Assembly: GCF_048569485.1 (NCBI RefSeq)
Contig: NC_134357.1
Span: 64,101,193 to 64,165,192, forward strand
Reading direction: 5' to 3'
DNA from: Anomaloglossus baeobatrachus
Lineage: Eukaryota > Chordata > Amphibia > Anura > Aromobatidae
DNA: 64,000 nt
Shown here: one piece after another, positions 22,632 through 32,676 of the stretch
How the letters are laid out: every line of letters begins with the position of its first letter
Numbering within the stretch: the first letter of the stretch is position 1
Program-made: the position numbers and the translations under genes
The notes under the pieces: generated by a model
What the model saw: only the letters and a program-made list of their open reading frames with translations
The model's database searches: none
What the model was told of the DNA's origin: nothing

Positions 22632-24022
22632 TTAACAATCATCACTATTATTAGTATCATCAAAACAATTAAAGTAATCAGTAAATAAATTTCTAATTTG
22701 TAAACCAGATGTCACGGAATTATGAGACATAGGTTCACCTGTGGGATTAACAACATGGTTTATCTGAAATTCATCATCCACATAAGTTCCTCCTTCATGT
22801 ATCCGACAGTAATTGTGAAGCACTATGGTAGCCTTGAGTACAGATGTGACAAAGGTTGGCTGCAACTGAATCGTTGTCTGATAAATGCGCCATTTGTTAG
22901 CTAAAATACCAAATGCACACTCCACATAACGTCTTGCTTTAGTTAGCCGATTATTAAAGTACTGTTTCCTGTCATCAATGGATCTCCTTGGATATGGTCG
23001 CATAACATGTTTGGATAATGCAAATCCTGCATCTGCTACCATCACATATGGTGCCAACGGTCCAGATGTACCAGGTAGGGCAACTGGAGGGGGGATCAAT
23101 AATGAATTTTCTTGCAGGCGTTGGGCTAATCTTGATGAACGGAAAATACGGGCATCTGAGGCACTACCATAGGCCCCAATGTCTGCATAAATAAATCGGT
23201 ATTCTGTGTCAACCAATGCCAAAATAACAACGGAAAAAAACTTATGAAAATTGAAATAACGTGACCCAGAGTTTGGTGGCTTTTTTACTCTGAAATGCTT
23301 GCCATCCAAAGCTCCTATGCAGTTAGGAAAGTCAACAGAGTCCTTGAAGCCCTTAGAGATTTTCAACCAATCTTCTCTGTTTGGCTGAGGCATCATTTGT
23401 TCTTTTAAATGTTGCCATATCATGTCGCATGTGTGACGTACTATAACGGCAATGGTTGATCGCCCCAACAAAAAATCAAAATGTAAAGCACTAAAAGATT
23501 GACCAGTCGCCAAGAATCTATGAAAACAAGACAAACAATGATTTACAATTAACACTATGTTTTTTTAAATTAAAACAATCATAAGAAAACACAAACATTG
23601 AATCAAAAATGAGATTACATCAATAAAGATCAATTACACATTTCACTGTGAAAAATAACACATTTACACAAATTACAAAAATAACAAATATATTACCTCA
23701 GAGTCACCATAAATCTCTCCTCTGGGGAAATGGAAAGCCGCATCCAAGTGTCCTGATGTTGCAAATGAGGTCGTAAAATATTTAGTAAGTAATCAAAACT
23801 CTCAACTGACAACCGGCAGTATGAAAAAAACTTATCTGGGAAATTCCGTAACTCAAAAAATAAAGTATGGAAATGACCATGCATAGGCCGCATCATCATT
23901 AGTGGATGCACCCACAATCTGGTTCTTCTTACATTATCATAATGCAACATGTGCCGTCTAACGCCAAAACGACGAGATATAATCCAACATAAAAACACTA
24001 AGGCCTCCGTGGATAATGGCAT
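22632..24022 (-). CDS. Harbinger DDE transposase (HARBI1-like), two exons
   Basis: Exon 1 is 24022-23697 and exon 2 is 23517-22632; the intron starts GTAATA and ends TTTCATAG. Joined, they give 403 residues, a normal length for the family. I chose the ATG at 24022 because the frame has a stop a short way upstream and no earlier ATG. The DDE_Tnp_4 catalytic set is present: Asp in CIGALDGKH (about residue 180), Asp in MVADAGFAL (about 271) and Glu in ARRYVECAFGILANKW (about 308), with the family signature ADIGAYGSASDARIF between. The N-terminal part is helical, as expected for the DNA-binding region. It cuts and re-inserts elements with matching termini at TTA/TAA targets. No inactivating change seen. 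Confidence 0.9.
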
Positions 24023-24384
24023 TGCCACTATTTTGTCTCAACACATAGGTGCTCCAAGGCATAATACAAGCAGGAAACAGTTTATAGTTAACTTATATTT
24101 ATGTCCTAATCACATACACCTATGTGTCATTTAATTCCAAGTAATCACCATTATCTCAATGTGTGAAACATGTGAAACACGCACAAAAAACGGACTGCAC
24201 ACGGAACACACACTGACGTATTTCACGCACAGGAAAACGCACACACGTACACACGTATGACACACGATATGCATACGGACACCACACGGAGGGGAAAAAC
24301 GGACTGCAAATACGGAACACGGACACAAAAAACGGACTACACCAAACGTACGTTTTTTACACGTGAGTGTGGCAGAGGCCTTAA

Positions 24385-24859
24385 GAAGGTTTCCATAGCA
24401 GTGAACCTAATGCTCTATAGAGGCATTTATCACTGAAATCAATGTAAAACGCCCAGCGATAGCATTATAGTGTTTGTAGGACTTAATTTTTTAATATTTT
24501 TGGAAGGGGCATTTCACTTTATTGCTGGAGATCCAGCTGTCTATAGATTTTCTTTTCCCATTCATGCTACTTATTCTGATCTGTTGTTCAGCTTTGATTT
24601 CTGAAACCAGATTGTGTGGGACTGTTGGGGAGAAACATGGCAAAAATATCAAATCATTAATAGAAAGGAAAAATCTGAACCTTTAGCCTAAGTTCCACAA
24701 TGACTTTTCATGAGAACACAGCGAGAGACCAAAGCAGCCTGTATACTGATCATGGGCACAGGCAGATGTGGTCTACTGCGGAGGAGACTCGGGGCCCTGC
24801 AGGTCAGGACATGCCACGTCCAGGACGCAGCAGATCCTGATTGTGTGCGCATACTCTTA
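24385..24859. other. Spacer with a probable truncated MITE
   Basis: 24490-24575 is an inverted diverged match to 17213-17290. From about 24686 (GCCTAAGTTCCACAATG) to 24857 (GATTGTGTGCGCATACTC) the sequence looks like a short MITE related to the one at 13246, ending directly at the TTA used by the next MITE. No gene. Confidence 0.4.
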
Positions 24860-25415
24860 AGGCCCCGTCACACGCAGCGACGTGTAACGATATATCGCCG
24901 GGGTCACGGATTCCGTGACGCACATCTGGCATCGTTAGCGACGTCGTTGAGTGTGACACCAACGAGCGGCCGTTAACGATGGAAAATACTCACCATATCG
25001 TCCATCGTTGACACGTCGTTCATTTTCCAAAAATCGTTGATTGTTGAGGACGCAGGTTGTTCGTCGTTCCCGAGGCAGCACACAACGCTATGTGTGACAA
25101 CTCGGAAACGACAAATTACAGCTTACCTGCGGCCGCCGGCAATGGGGAAGGAAGGAGGTGGGCGGGATGTTACGGCCGCTCATCTCCGCCCCTCCGCTTC
25201 TATTGGGTGGCCGCTTAGTGACGCCACTGTGACACCGCACGAACCGCCCCCTTAGAAAGGAGGCGGTTCGCCGGCAACAGCGACGTCGCTAGGCAGGTAA
25301 GTCCGTGTGATGGCTCCTAACGATATTGTGTGCCATGGGCAGCGATTTGCCTGTGACGCACAAATGATGGGGGCGGGTACGCTCGCTAGCGATATCGCTG
25401 CGTGTGACGGGGCCT
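24860..25415. mobile_element. Harbinger-like MITE, 556 bp
   Basis: Inverted termini AGGCCCCGTCACACGCAGCG and the reverse complement of CGCTGCGTGTGACGGGGCCT. TTA flanks both sides (24857-24859, 25416-25418). The body is rich in ACGTCGC and GATATCG words. No coding capacity. Confidence 0.88.
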
Positions 25416-25418
25416 TTA

Positions 25419-26114
25419 GTATCTAAAATAGAAAGGACCCAGATTAGAGTTACACCTTGACGTGGTACTGAGCACAGGTAAATTTGGCCACCTTTATGTG
25501 CTAAGTAACTCATATTTTTCAAAAAAATATTTTTAATTTTGTTTTCTTGGCAGTAATGTGTATTTATATTCCAATGTTCACCATCTACATGCTTGTTTTT
25601 CCTCCTTCCCTTTACTTGAGTGCAAGTGCTATTTTAGATATTGTATGTCTTGTTCAGTATTCACCAGTTCAGACTATGAGATTAGGAACTGCTGGCAATT
25701 TTTCTAGTTCACATACCCTCAATGTCCAAATCAAAGGGAAGTTATATCAATAAAACATTGTACAATACATACAGTAGGGGGCTGCAGCTAAGACTGTATA
25801 ATGAGATGTACAGTATGCAAATATGGACCTGAAATCCTAGTGCTTCCAGAGTTCTGCTGTATACAATACAGTGGTGAAATCATCAAGATGCACTGCTGGC
25901 AGCTCCTTTTGCAAGAATGCCTCAGGATAGAGTGTGTTTTTCATGGGAGAGATCATAACATTACAGCTAGAATCCCCCCACGAGCTGAGAATGATAGAGG
26001 GAAAAACTGGTGAAAAAGAATGGGAGGATTCCAGTTCATATAATGGCTAGAAATTTTGTTAATCTTCATGGCAGCTTATTCTGAAAAGTAAACAGAAACT
26101 ACATACGGTATATG
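25419..26114. other. Non-coding spacer
   Basis: About 700 bp in which I see no gene, repeat end or RNA gene. Short open frames have no recognisable content. Confidence 0.5.
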
Positions 26115-27266
26115 TGTACTGCCCCGAGCTCGGCTGCAGCCGAGCCGCTCGGATCCGGGCTCGTTGATGGGTGACTCGAGCGTCTCCGGACCCGGGGTCA
26201 CTTCGCTCTAAAAGGGTGCTGGCGCTACTTAGGGGGGTGGTAGGTAGGTGTACGGCCGGAGCTGTGTTTGAGTTCGTGACGCCACCCACGGGTTGTGGTG
26301 AAGGTGTAGACACCACCGCTGCAGTTACGGGGCACCCGGGGGAGATGGTGATGCAACAAGATGGTACCCCTCCGTGGACAGGGATGATGGCCCCGGGACC
26401 CGTGGGGGAGAGTATCTGGGGCGGTACAGGGGGGTGCGCGGCCGGATGGCACTCTTGTACTCACTGTTATTGACACACACAAGTCTCTGGTAAACAAAGT
26501 TGATGGTGGTCGGTGCCCGTAGCCGGCTGCGTCTGGTCCCCCACCCAGTTCGGTGGTCTTTGGCTTTCTCCTGCATGGTGTAGCAGACTGCCTGCTCTTC
26601 AGCAATAGGAGTCCGCTCCCCGGCTTTGTATATGTTGGAGGAGCCCGTTTGCCCGCAGACGCTGGCCCGTGGGATCTCTCTGCCTGTGCGGTGGCTTTCT
26701 ATCCCCCTCGGTGGGCTGTTGTCTTCAGTCGGGACTTGGATGGGAAAGGACCTATAGTCCAGACTGCAATCAGTGAATTAACTCAGTCCAGTGGATTCTG
26801 GACCTCGTTTCAGGGTCTGAGTACCCCCCTGTGTGCTCCGGTTTCCAGTCGGTTCCCCGGGTCGGTACCGGCGGGCCACTACCCTGTCCCGGTCCACCAC
26901 GGTTCCACCGAGCCGTCTTCCCGGCTCCTGCAGGCTAGGCCACCGTCTGCCTCCTAGCCAAAGGTGTTCGGGCTACGACCCTCACACCTGTCAGTCTGTT
27001 ACAAGCCTGTCACACAGGTCTGTCCTCCTACACTCCACTCTCAAACTCCAGCAACTAGAAACTGCCTGTGTGTTTCCTGCCTCAGGCCCTCTGAACTCCT
27101 CGGTGGGCGTGCCAACCGCCTGGTTCCGTCCCCCTGGTGTGTCCATCAAGCACTGAGGGAGGTGACTAGGGTTTATGGTTTGGCTGGTGTGACCTTGTGT
27201 GGGACTGGTGTTGTGCGGGGGCGCTATCTGTGACTACCTGTCCAGGGTCTAGTCCAGGGTGTCACA
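26115..27266 (-). mobile_element. Solo LTR of a Gypsy-type element
   Basis: About 1150 bp. In minus orientation it starts TGTGACACCCTGGAC and ends GGGGCAGTACA, the same ends as the solo LTR at 15568-16606. It carries the element-sense word TGGCGTCACGAAC about 160 bp from its 3' end, shared with other LTRs here. No internal region follows, so it is a solo LTR. I could not find a clean target duplication, which fits greater age. Confidence 0.7.
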
Positions 27267-28386
27267 CTTGCTTTACATCTGCCTAACATAGTTAAGCAAT
27301 GCAACACACTGGAACTGCAAAAACTCGGCACTGGAGCTTATAGCTAAAAATCGAGGCACCTTACAAGCAGAAAGTATATAAGTTGCTTATGTTGCTAATT
27401 AAAGCACAATCTTCAGCAATTTTTTTTTTTTTAGCAAGATTAAATCTGTATATTCTTCTGTTCAAATGATTTTTATTAGGTTTTGTAGTTAACAAATCTT
27501 GAAATCATGTGTTAGAAATTTAAGGACATATAGATAGTAATATCAAGTCTCTCTCTCTGTCTCTCTCGCCCGGATTCCGGATCGGATCTTGGACTCCCTT
27601 GTCAATTCGCCACTGATCCGCCGGACCCGGATTATTGGCAATCCGCTCAACTCTACTCATGACGTCCTGGTAATATGTGTTTTTTATCATGAGCAGCTGG
27701 AATCCATTTTTTATTTCTCCTTCAGTACCAAAGTCAAATTCTTCTTGCAGCTGCTGTAGTCTGAAAATGTTTTGGTACGGTTTGTTCCTTGTCCCATACA
27801 CACGGCACACAATACAGACAGCAGATTGCAACCGCTGCCTTCCTGACTGCAATGAGCACGGTAAATAATGGCTCCTGGGTCCCAGCAGGGTACAAGCGAG
27901 AGGCACATAAGCTTTTATGGGGAAAGTTTACTGGTCTCCTTGGGGCCATTAGCAGTGAAGTCAAGCTTCTTCTCTAGATATCATTATTATAAGTATCTGG
28001 TTGACATGGAAGAGTAATTATCCTGAACTTTCCAATTAGTTTTTTGTTGCCAGCGGCTGAATTCCTGAGGATATATATGATGAACATCTTGAGAAATATA
28101 CGCGTCCCATAAGTGCCTATAAGTTCTGACCTCTAGTTGTTTTATGCTTTTTTGGGGCTTTTTTGTCGATGTACAATTAAAATTTGCCCTTGAACATTTG
28201 CTGATAATACAGAATGTTACAGGCTTGAAATGTGGGATAGCGGCATGGCGTTATTCCATGGCCATGAAATCACGGTTTGCACTTATAGAAATGTCAAAAC
28301 AGTTCAGAGGTCCGATATATCGCACAACGGGGCACATTTACCAATTTCTAATTCATTGACAGTGAAAATGTTGATTACACAGTCTT
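27267..28386. other. Spacer with an unassigned open frame
   Basis: On the minus strand 27906-27520 is open for 128 codons. Its middle reads as plausible protein (IFRLQQLQEEFDFGTEGEIK) but resembles nothing I recognise. Its last part (GERDRERDL) comes from a dispersed GA/TC-rich repeat starting at about 27550, so the frame as a whole is a composite. It may be a fossil exon or chance. The rest of the spacer shows nothing. Confidence 0.3.
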
Positions 28387-28403
28387 AAAATTTATCAAAG
28401 TTG
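28387..28403. repeat. L1 target-site duplication, left copy
   Basis: AAAATTTATCAAAGTTG (17 bp), repeated exactly at 42581-42597 and bracketing the whole L1 with its nested insertions. Confidence 0.92.
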
Positions 28404-28626
28404 GGCGCATGCGCGGCTTCTGATAAGGGAGGACGTCCTCATGTGAGCTCCGCACCCCGGGCCAAATCTCACCCGATTTCAGCACCTTACCGGACCTGTG
28501 GACGATAAGCCATTAGAGCCACTGCACCGGTTCATGACCCGACCGTGAAGAGGGGGCGCCTCAAGCCGGAAAGACAGCACTATCCCCGAATTTCTCCAGG
28601 CAGAGTCAGCCCCAGGCCCATTCAAG
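28404..28626 (+). promoter_or_regulatory. L1 5' UTR and probable internal promoter
   Basis: GC-rich leader of 223 bp starting GGCGCATGCGCGGC, with an NRF1-like GCGCATGCGC at its tip and CAAGATGGCGCT (a YY1-like site) spanning the ORF1 start. Mammalian L1s also use YY1 near the 5' end; here promoter function is inferred. Confidence 0.5.
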
Positions 28627-29526
28627 ATGGCGCTGACGACAAGCACACAGGAAAGAGAGGAGGCGGGAGCAGAGCGAGAGGTGAGACAGAATGCAGCAGC
28701 TGCTTCAGCCCCACAGTTAATGGCATCAGAGGAGCTGCTGCAGTCGATAAAAGCCACATTTAGAGCTGAATTGACAGCAGCCATGGAACCCTTCACAGCC
28801 CAGTTGCAGGACATTGCACATAGAGCTGCAGCCCTGGAGCAAAAAATGCATGACGCAGCAGAGGCGCTGGAGGAAGACAGAGGGTATCTGCAAGAGCATG
28901 AATCCAGACTGGAGATGTTGGAACTAAAATGTGAAGACCTAGAGAATAGGACCAGAAGGGGAAACACAAGGATCAGAGGTATGCCTGAGACATGCACTAA
29001 TTTAAAAGAAATGGTGGTTAACCTTTTCAAGGCCCTCCAGCCACAGACTGACCCTAAGCAATTGGACATTATCCGGATTCATAGAGCCCTGAATCGTCCA
29101 GCTCAAGATTCTGTCCCCAGAGACATTATTCTCAAGCTACGTTGGGAAGATTCCAGGGATTTAATACTTTCGGCTGCTAGGAATTCTCCCACCCTCCCAG
29201 GAGTCCCAGGAACTGTGTCCCTTTTTGCTGATATTAGCCCAGCCACCCTGATGAGAAGGAGGGAGCTTAAAGGGATCACCATGGCATTAATTAAAGGTAA
29301 GATCAGATTTAAGAGGGGCTTCCCTTTTGCCCTGTTGTTCAATCACAAAGGCTCCTCCTATGTTATACGTTCCCTGGAGGATGGTATGGCGGCCCTTCAA
29401 AAGACGGGACTTGAAAATGTCCCAGATGCCCCTCTGCCACAGAGACAGAGACCCTCAAGAGCCTGGCAGATAGTCAGGCCAAATTGCAACCGCCGTGCTG
29501 ACCCTCAGGGACTGCATGCACACTGA
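28627..29526 (+). CDS. L1 ORF1 protein (RNA-binding chaperone)
   Basis: An uninterrupted 299-residue frame beginning ATGGCG. Residues about 40-115 are a coiled coil with heptad character (ELTAAMEPFTAQLQDIAHRA onward), followed by the family hallmark LENRTRRGNTRIRGMPE, the start of the RRM-like domain. A C-terminal domain follows, with IRFKRGFPFALLF. This matches the trimeric L1 ORF1 protein, which coats the L1 RNA. Length is near the usual 300-340. It is the only L1 part free of interruption. A 4.2-kb LTR element begins 120 bp downstream, in the ORF1-ORF2 spacer. Confidence 0.9.
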   Translation: MALTTSTQEREEAGAEREVRQNAAAASAPQLMASEELLQSIKATFRAELTAAMEPFTAQLQDIAHRAAALEQKMHDAAEALEEDRGYLQEHESRLEMLELKCEDLENRTRRGNTRIRGMPETCTNLKEMVVNLFKALQPQTDPKQLDIIRIHRALNRPAQDSVPRDIILKLRWEDSRDLILSAARNSPTLPGVPGTVSLFADISPATLMRRRELKGITMALIKGKIRFKRGFPFALLFNHKGSSYVIRSLEDGMAALQKTGLENVPDAPLPQRQRPSRAWQIVRPNCNRRADPQGLHAH

Positions 29527-29648
29527 TTCTGTGCCCTACAGGCCTGCTCAGGCAAGCCCACTACTGCTAATTAACTGTTAAATATAACTTTGGCTTAAAC
29601 CCTATAGGTTATTGATGGGTGTTGTGCCCGAGGGAGTTGCTTGCTGCC

Positions 29649-30848
29649 TGTGGCGCCCTGGACAAGCCAGGGGCCACAGAGAACAACACCAACACACCCC
29701 ACACTCCCGGTCAGGCACACCGAAGTCAGACACAAAACCCTTGTTGCCTTCCTCCAGGGGCTGATGTTCACACCAGAGGGGTGGGCCAGGCGGTTGGCCC
29801 CGCCCACCGAGGAGTTCACAGTCCTGGAGGCGGGAAAAGCAGAGAGTTCAGTTTTGGAGGTGAAAGTGAGAGGAAGGAAAGTGGTAGTGGAGCAACTAAC
29901 TGACAGCGTCCGGGTGTGTGGCCCGGGCGGTACAGCAAGGTTGGCAGACGGTGGTGACCGTCTGCAGGAGTGGCCTATCGGAGTCTACCGTAAGGACCGT
30001 GGACGGGCGGTGGCCCAGCGGTACCGGACCGGTACGCAAAGAGAAGTCAGCACCATCTGGCAGGGGCTTACGGACCCCGGCAAGGCTAGGAGTGGCCGTG
30101 AATTTGCCAAATTCGTTAGCGAAGGGGACCTCCTGAGTTTCCCAGCAGTCAAGTCCCGACAGAAGGCAACAGTCAAACCGTGAGAGGGAAACACAGCCAC
30201 CGCCAAGGCTACTGTTCCCAGGGCCAGAGCCTGCGGACAAAAGGGGCTCCACTAGCCCATATCCAAGCTGGGGAGCGGGTTACCGGTGGGAACCCATTGG
30301 AACCATCTACCGTACATAGGTGAAGGGAAAGGCAGTCACCATCAACCTGCCGGGAGAAACAACACCGCAGCCGTCTGTGGGACCCGTCCATCCAGCCGTG
30401 TGTTTTACCGAGAACTGTGTCCTCATCATTGGCTGAGTGAGTACCACCGTGCCGTGCGGCACAGCGCTGCCCCCGCGACCCTGCACCTCACCAGGCCCTG
30501 TAACCCGCCTGTCATCCATTCCTACCCCATCACTGGGCCCCGGGACAACCAACCCCCTACCCACGGAGGGGAGAACTAACATCAAAGCTGCTCCCTGTCA
30601 CCGCTCCCGGGATCCCCGTCCAGAGCAGCGGTGGTGTCACCAATATCACCACAACCGTGGGTGGCGTCACGGACAATATCCAAATCCCCACCATCCAATC
30701 CCCACCCTTTTCACTCACGGGCGAGGAGCGCCGCTCGAGTCCCCGGGATCCGGCCCACCGCTCGAGCCACCACCGAGCAGCAGTAGCCGCAGCAGCGGCC
30801 GGACCCGTGCAGTGGGAGAGCGCAGCGTTCCCTCCTCCACCCGCGACA
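29649..30848 (+). repeat. 5' LTR of the cold-shock-domain element
   Basis: 1200 bp, TG...CA. It contains GTGGGTGGCGTCACGGAC near 30658-30675, an echo of the primer-binding site. Short open frames inside are incidental. Confidence 0.92.
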
Positions 30849-30851
30849 ACT

Positions 30852-30869
30852 TGGCGTCACGAACAGGAT
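30852..30869 (+). promoter_or_regulatory. Primer-binding site of the cold-shock-domain element
   Basis: TGGCGTCACGAACAGGAT, three bases after the 5' LTR; identical over 18 bases to that of the Gypsy element at 9717-9734. Confidence 0.82.
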
Positions 30870-31149
30870 CCTACCGTTCTACCAACTGGTGGAAGTGCGC
30901 CTTGTGTGACCGCCGGAGGTGTCCGGACGAAAATTTGGAGAAGCCGCCATCTTGGGCGCGAAGAATTCCCGCTCGAGCGTCTGCTCGAGTAGTAGAGGCG
31001 CGAAGGCCAAAACCCCGCCCCTGTAGAGGAGGAGCCGGAAAGAGACTAAGGGGGACTGATGGCGTCTGGCCGCATGTAGCCCGCGGCTATAAAAGCAGGG
31101 ACGCCAGGACCCTGCGGCCATCTTGTTCCTGGGAGATGCCGCCAACAAG

Positions 31150-32187
31150 ATGTATATGCCATCCCATAGCACCGTAGCCCCCGCGCCTGGAACCGTGGCG
31201 TGGGTGGAGATCCGGACCGCGCAGCTCCAACAACGGCTGCAGGTCAAGATGCAGCTCCTCTTGGAGGAGTGGGAGGCCGACATGGCGGAGGTTATAGCGA
31301 CCGTACGGAGACGCGAAGAGGAGGGAGCTTCGGAAGGGAGGGTGAGTGACCCACGCCCCGGTACCCCTAGTGGGTCGGTCATCGTGGCTGCGGGACCCGG
31401 TCTGAACCCGCTCGCCCTGCTACCTCCCTCGCTACCCATATCGGCTGCCATGACCCCGCCACTAGGCCCGCTACCCCCGCAACCGGTAGCGGTACCCTGC
31501 ATGTCCGCCCAGGCGGATCGAACTGTAGCCGGAGCCCGTGACCGACCGGAAGTGCTGCCCTGGAAAGTACAAAAGCCCGAGCCGGAGGCATTTACAGAGA
31601 CTCCCCCCGAGCCGGAGCCGACATTCTGCTCCGTGCAGAAGGCCCAGCGGAGGAAAGCCCCTGTGCCCATCCCCCACACCTCGGCTGAGGTTGCGCCGGG
31701 TTGCCGCTGCAAAGCAGCACCCCAGGCCAAGTCACCGCGGGACCTTCCACCGAGATTGCCAGTGGTGGGCAGTGTCCAGAAGGTCTCGCGGGGCCCGACC
31801 CGTGCGCCGGAGCTCGCAGCAGCCCCGTATTGGGACAGGGAGCCGACACCGCTGGGCCCGGAGATCGCGGAAAGGGAAAGGAAGAAGGCGGAGTTGGTGG
31901 CCCGTACGATCCGGGAGAAAGAGAGCCTCCGCCAAGCGACCTTCCGTGTCCGGGGCCCCCTGTATGAAGAGCAGGTGAGGCGGTTCGATGTCCGCCGGGG
32001 CTATGGCTTTATATACGAACCGGGCCTGGAGGCCGAAGTCTTCATAGCCCGGCGGGATGTTAATGCCCACCTGCCAGAGGAGCATCCAGGCCGTAACCTA
32101 ATGCCCGGAGACCTGGTACAGTACACCCGTCACTGCGGGGAGAGGGGGTGGTTTGCGCTAGATGCGAAGTTGAGGGGCAGCCAATAG
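31150..32187 (+). CDS. LTR-element protein with a C-terminal cold-shock domain
   Basis: 345 residues from the first in-frame ATG (31150); a second ATG follows two codons on. Residues about 15-60 are a charged helical segment that looks like a coiled coil (TAQLQQRLQVKMQLLLEEWE). Residues about 60-265 are Pro/Ala-rich and of low complexity. Residues 275-345 match a cold-shock domain: RRFDVRRGYGFIYEP corresponds to the FNVRNGYGFI (RNP1) strand of Y-box proteins, EVFIARRDV to the VFVH (RNP2) strand, and PGDLVQYTRHCGERGWFALD to the end of the barrel. Cold-shock domains bind single-stranded RNA or DNA. Neither capsid motifs nor a zinc knuckle can be seen. The position corresponds to gag, so a role in binding the element RNA is a reasonable guess. 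A captured host domain is the simplest origin. Confidence 0.75.
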   Translation: MYMPSHSTVAPAPGTVAWVEIRTAQLQQRLQVKMQLLLEEWEADMAEVIATVRRREEEGASEGRVSDPRPGTPSGSVIVAAGPGLNPLALLPPSLPISAAMTPPLGPLPPQPVAVPCMSAQADRTVAGARDRPEVLPWKVQKPEPEAFTETPPEPEPTFCSVQKAQRRKAPVPIPHTSAEVAPGCRCKAAPQAKSPRDLPPRLPVVGSVQKVSRGPTRAPELAAAPYWDREPTPLGPEIAERERKKAELVARTIREKESLRQATFRVRGPLYEEQVRRFDVRRGYGFIYEPGLEAEVFIARRDVNAHLPEEHPGRNLMPGDLVQYTRHCGERGWFALDAKLRGSQ

Positions 32188-32660
32188 GCCCGTGTGTGCA
32201 CCGCGCCCCCTCCCCCAACTGATGCCGAGGAATCCAAATAATGGCAGCGGAGTCCCGTTGCAGTTGTTCCCCGTTGGGACTACCAGAGTGCTGTTTAAAG
32301 TTCTATGAATGATAAGCCAATTAACAGAGGAAAGTCACCTGATTGTCAGCTTGATTAGAACCGGTCGTTGCCGGCAACTGGTCCCCGTTGGGACCCCCTT
32401 TTTCAAATTATGCGTAGAAACTACTACGAACAGGCCCGAGAACTAGCAGGGCAACCACAAACTTGTGGCATGTAAATAATAATGTTGTTGTGGCTACACC
32501 GTTACCGCCTCCGGAGAGGCAGATTGGAGGAAGGGCCCGCAGTGGAGCAGGCTGGGGCCCAGCCACCACCGGAACCGGTGGCGATCCTCTGGGGGTTTCA
32601 GGGGTTCCCCATGGACGTCGGTCCCCTGGTGATGGACGGGCAGCCCGCAGACGGTCTGCA
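32188..32660 (+). other. Non-coding internal region of the cold-shock-domain element
   Basis: About 470 bp after the ORF. It repeats the phrases GTTGTTCCCCGTTGGGACTA and ACTGGTCCCCGTTGGGACCC (near 32262 and 32379), reminiscent of the tail of a longer parental element. No pol-like frame seen. Confidence 0.6.
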
Positions 32661-32676
32661 TTTAACTAAGGGGGAA
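32661..32676 (+). promoter_or_regulatory. Polypurine tract of the cold-shock-domain element
   Basis: TTTAACTAAGGGGGAA directly before the 3' LTR; it shares 15 bases with the tract of the Gypsy at 2780-10804. Confidence 0.8.

Larger units (their letters stand above)
19043..24381. mobile_element. Complete-looking autonomous PIF/Harbinger transposon
   Basis: About 5.3 kb with inverted termini GGCCTGCGCCACACATCCGTG on the left and, reverse complemented, GGCCTCTGCCACACTCACGTG on the right. TAA stands at both sides (19040-19042 and 24382-24384, the right edge being uncertain by one base). It carries the two convergent genes typical of the superfamily: a MADF/Myb-like DNA-binding protein on + and a DDE transposase on -, tail to tail across 21812-22631. 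Both can be read through consensus splice sites without interruption, so the copy may be intact. Confidence 0.88.

Noticed and set aside
30437-31177. 246-codon frame across the 5' LTR of the cold-shock element
   Set aside because: It runs through LTR, primer site and leader and is Pro/Arg-rich; the solo LTR and the 3' LTR do not keep it. Incidental GC-rich frame.
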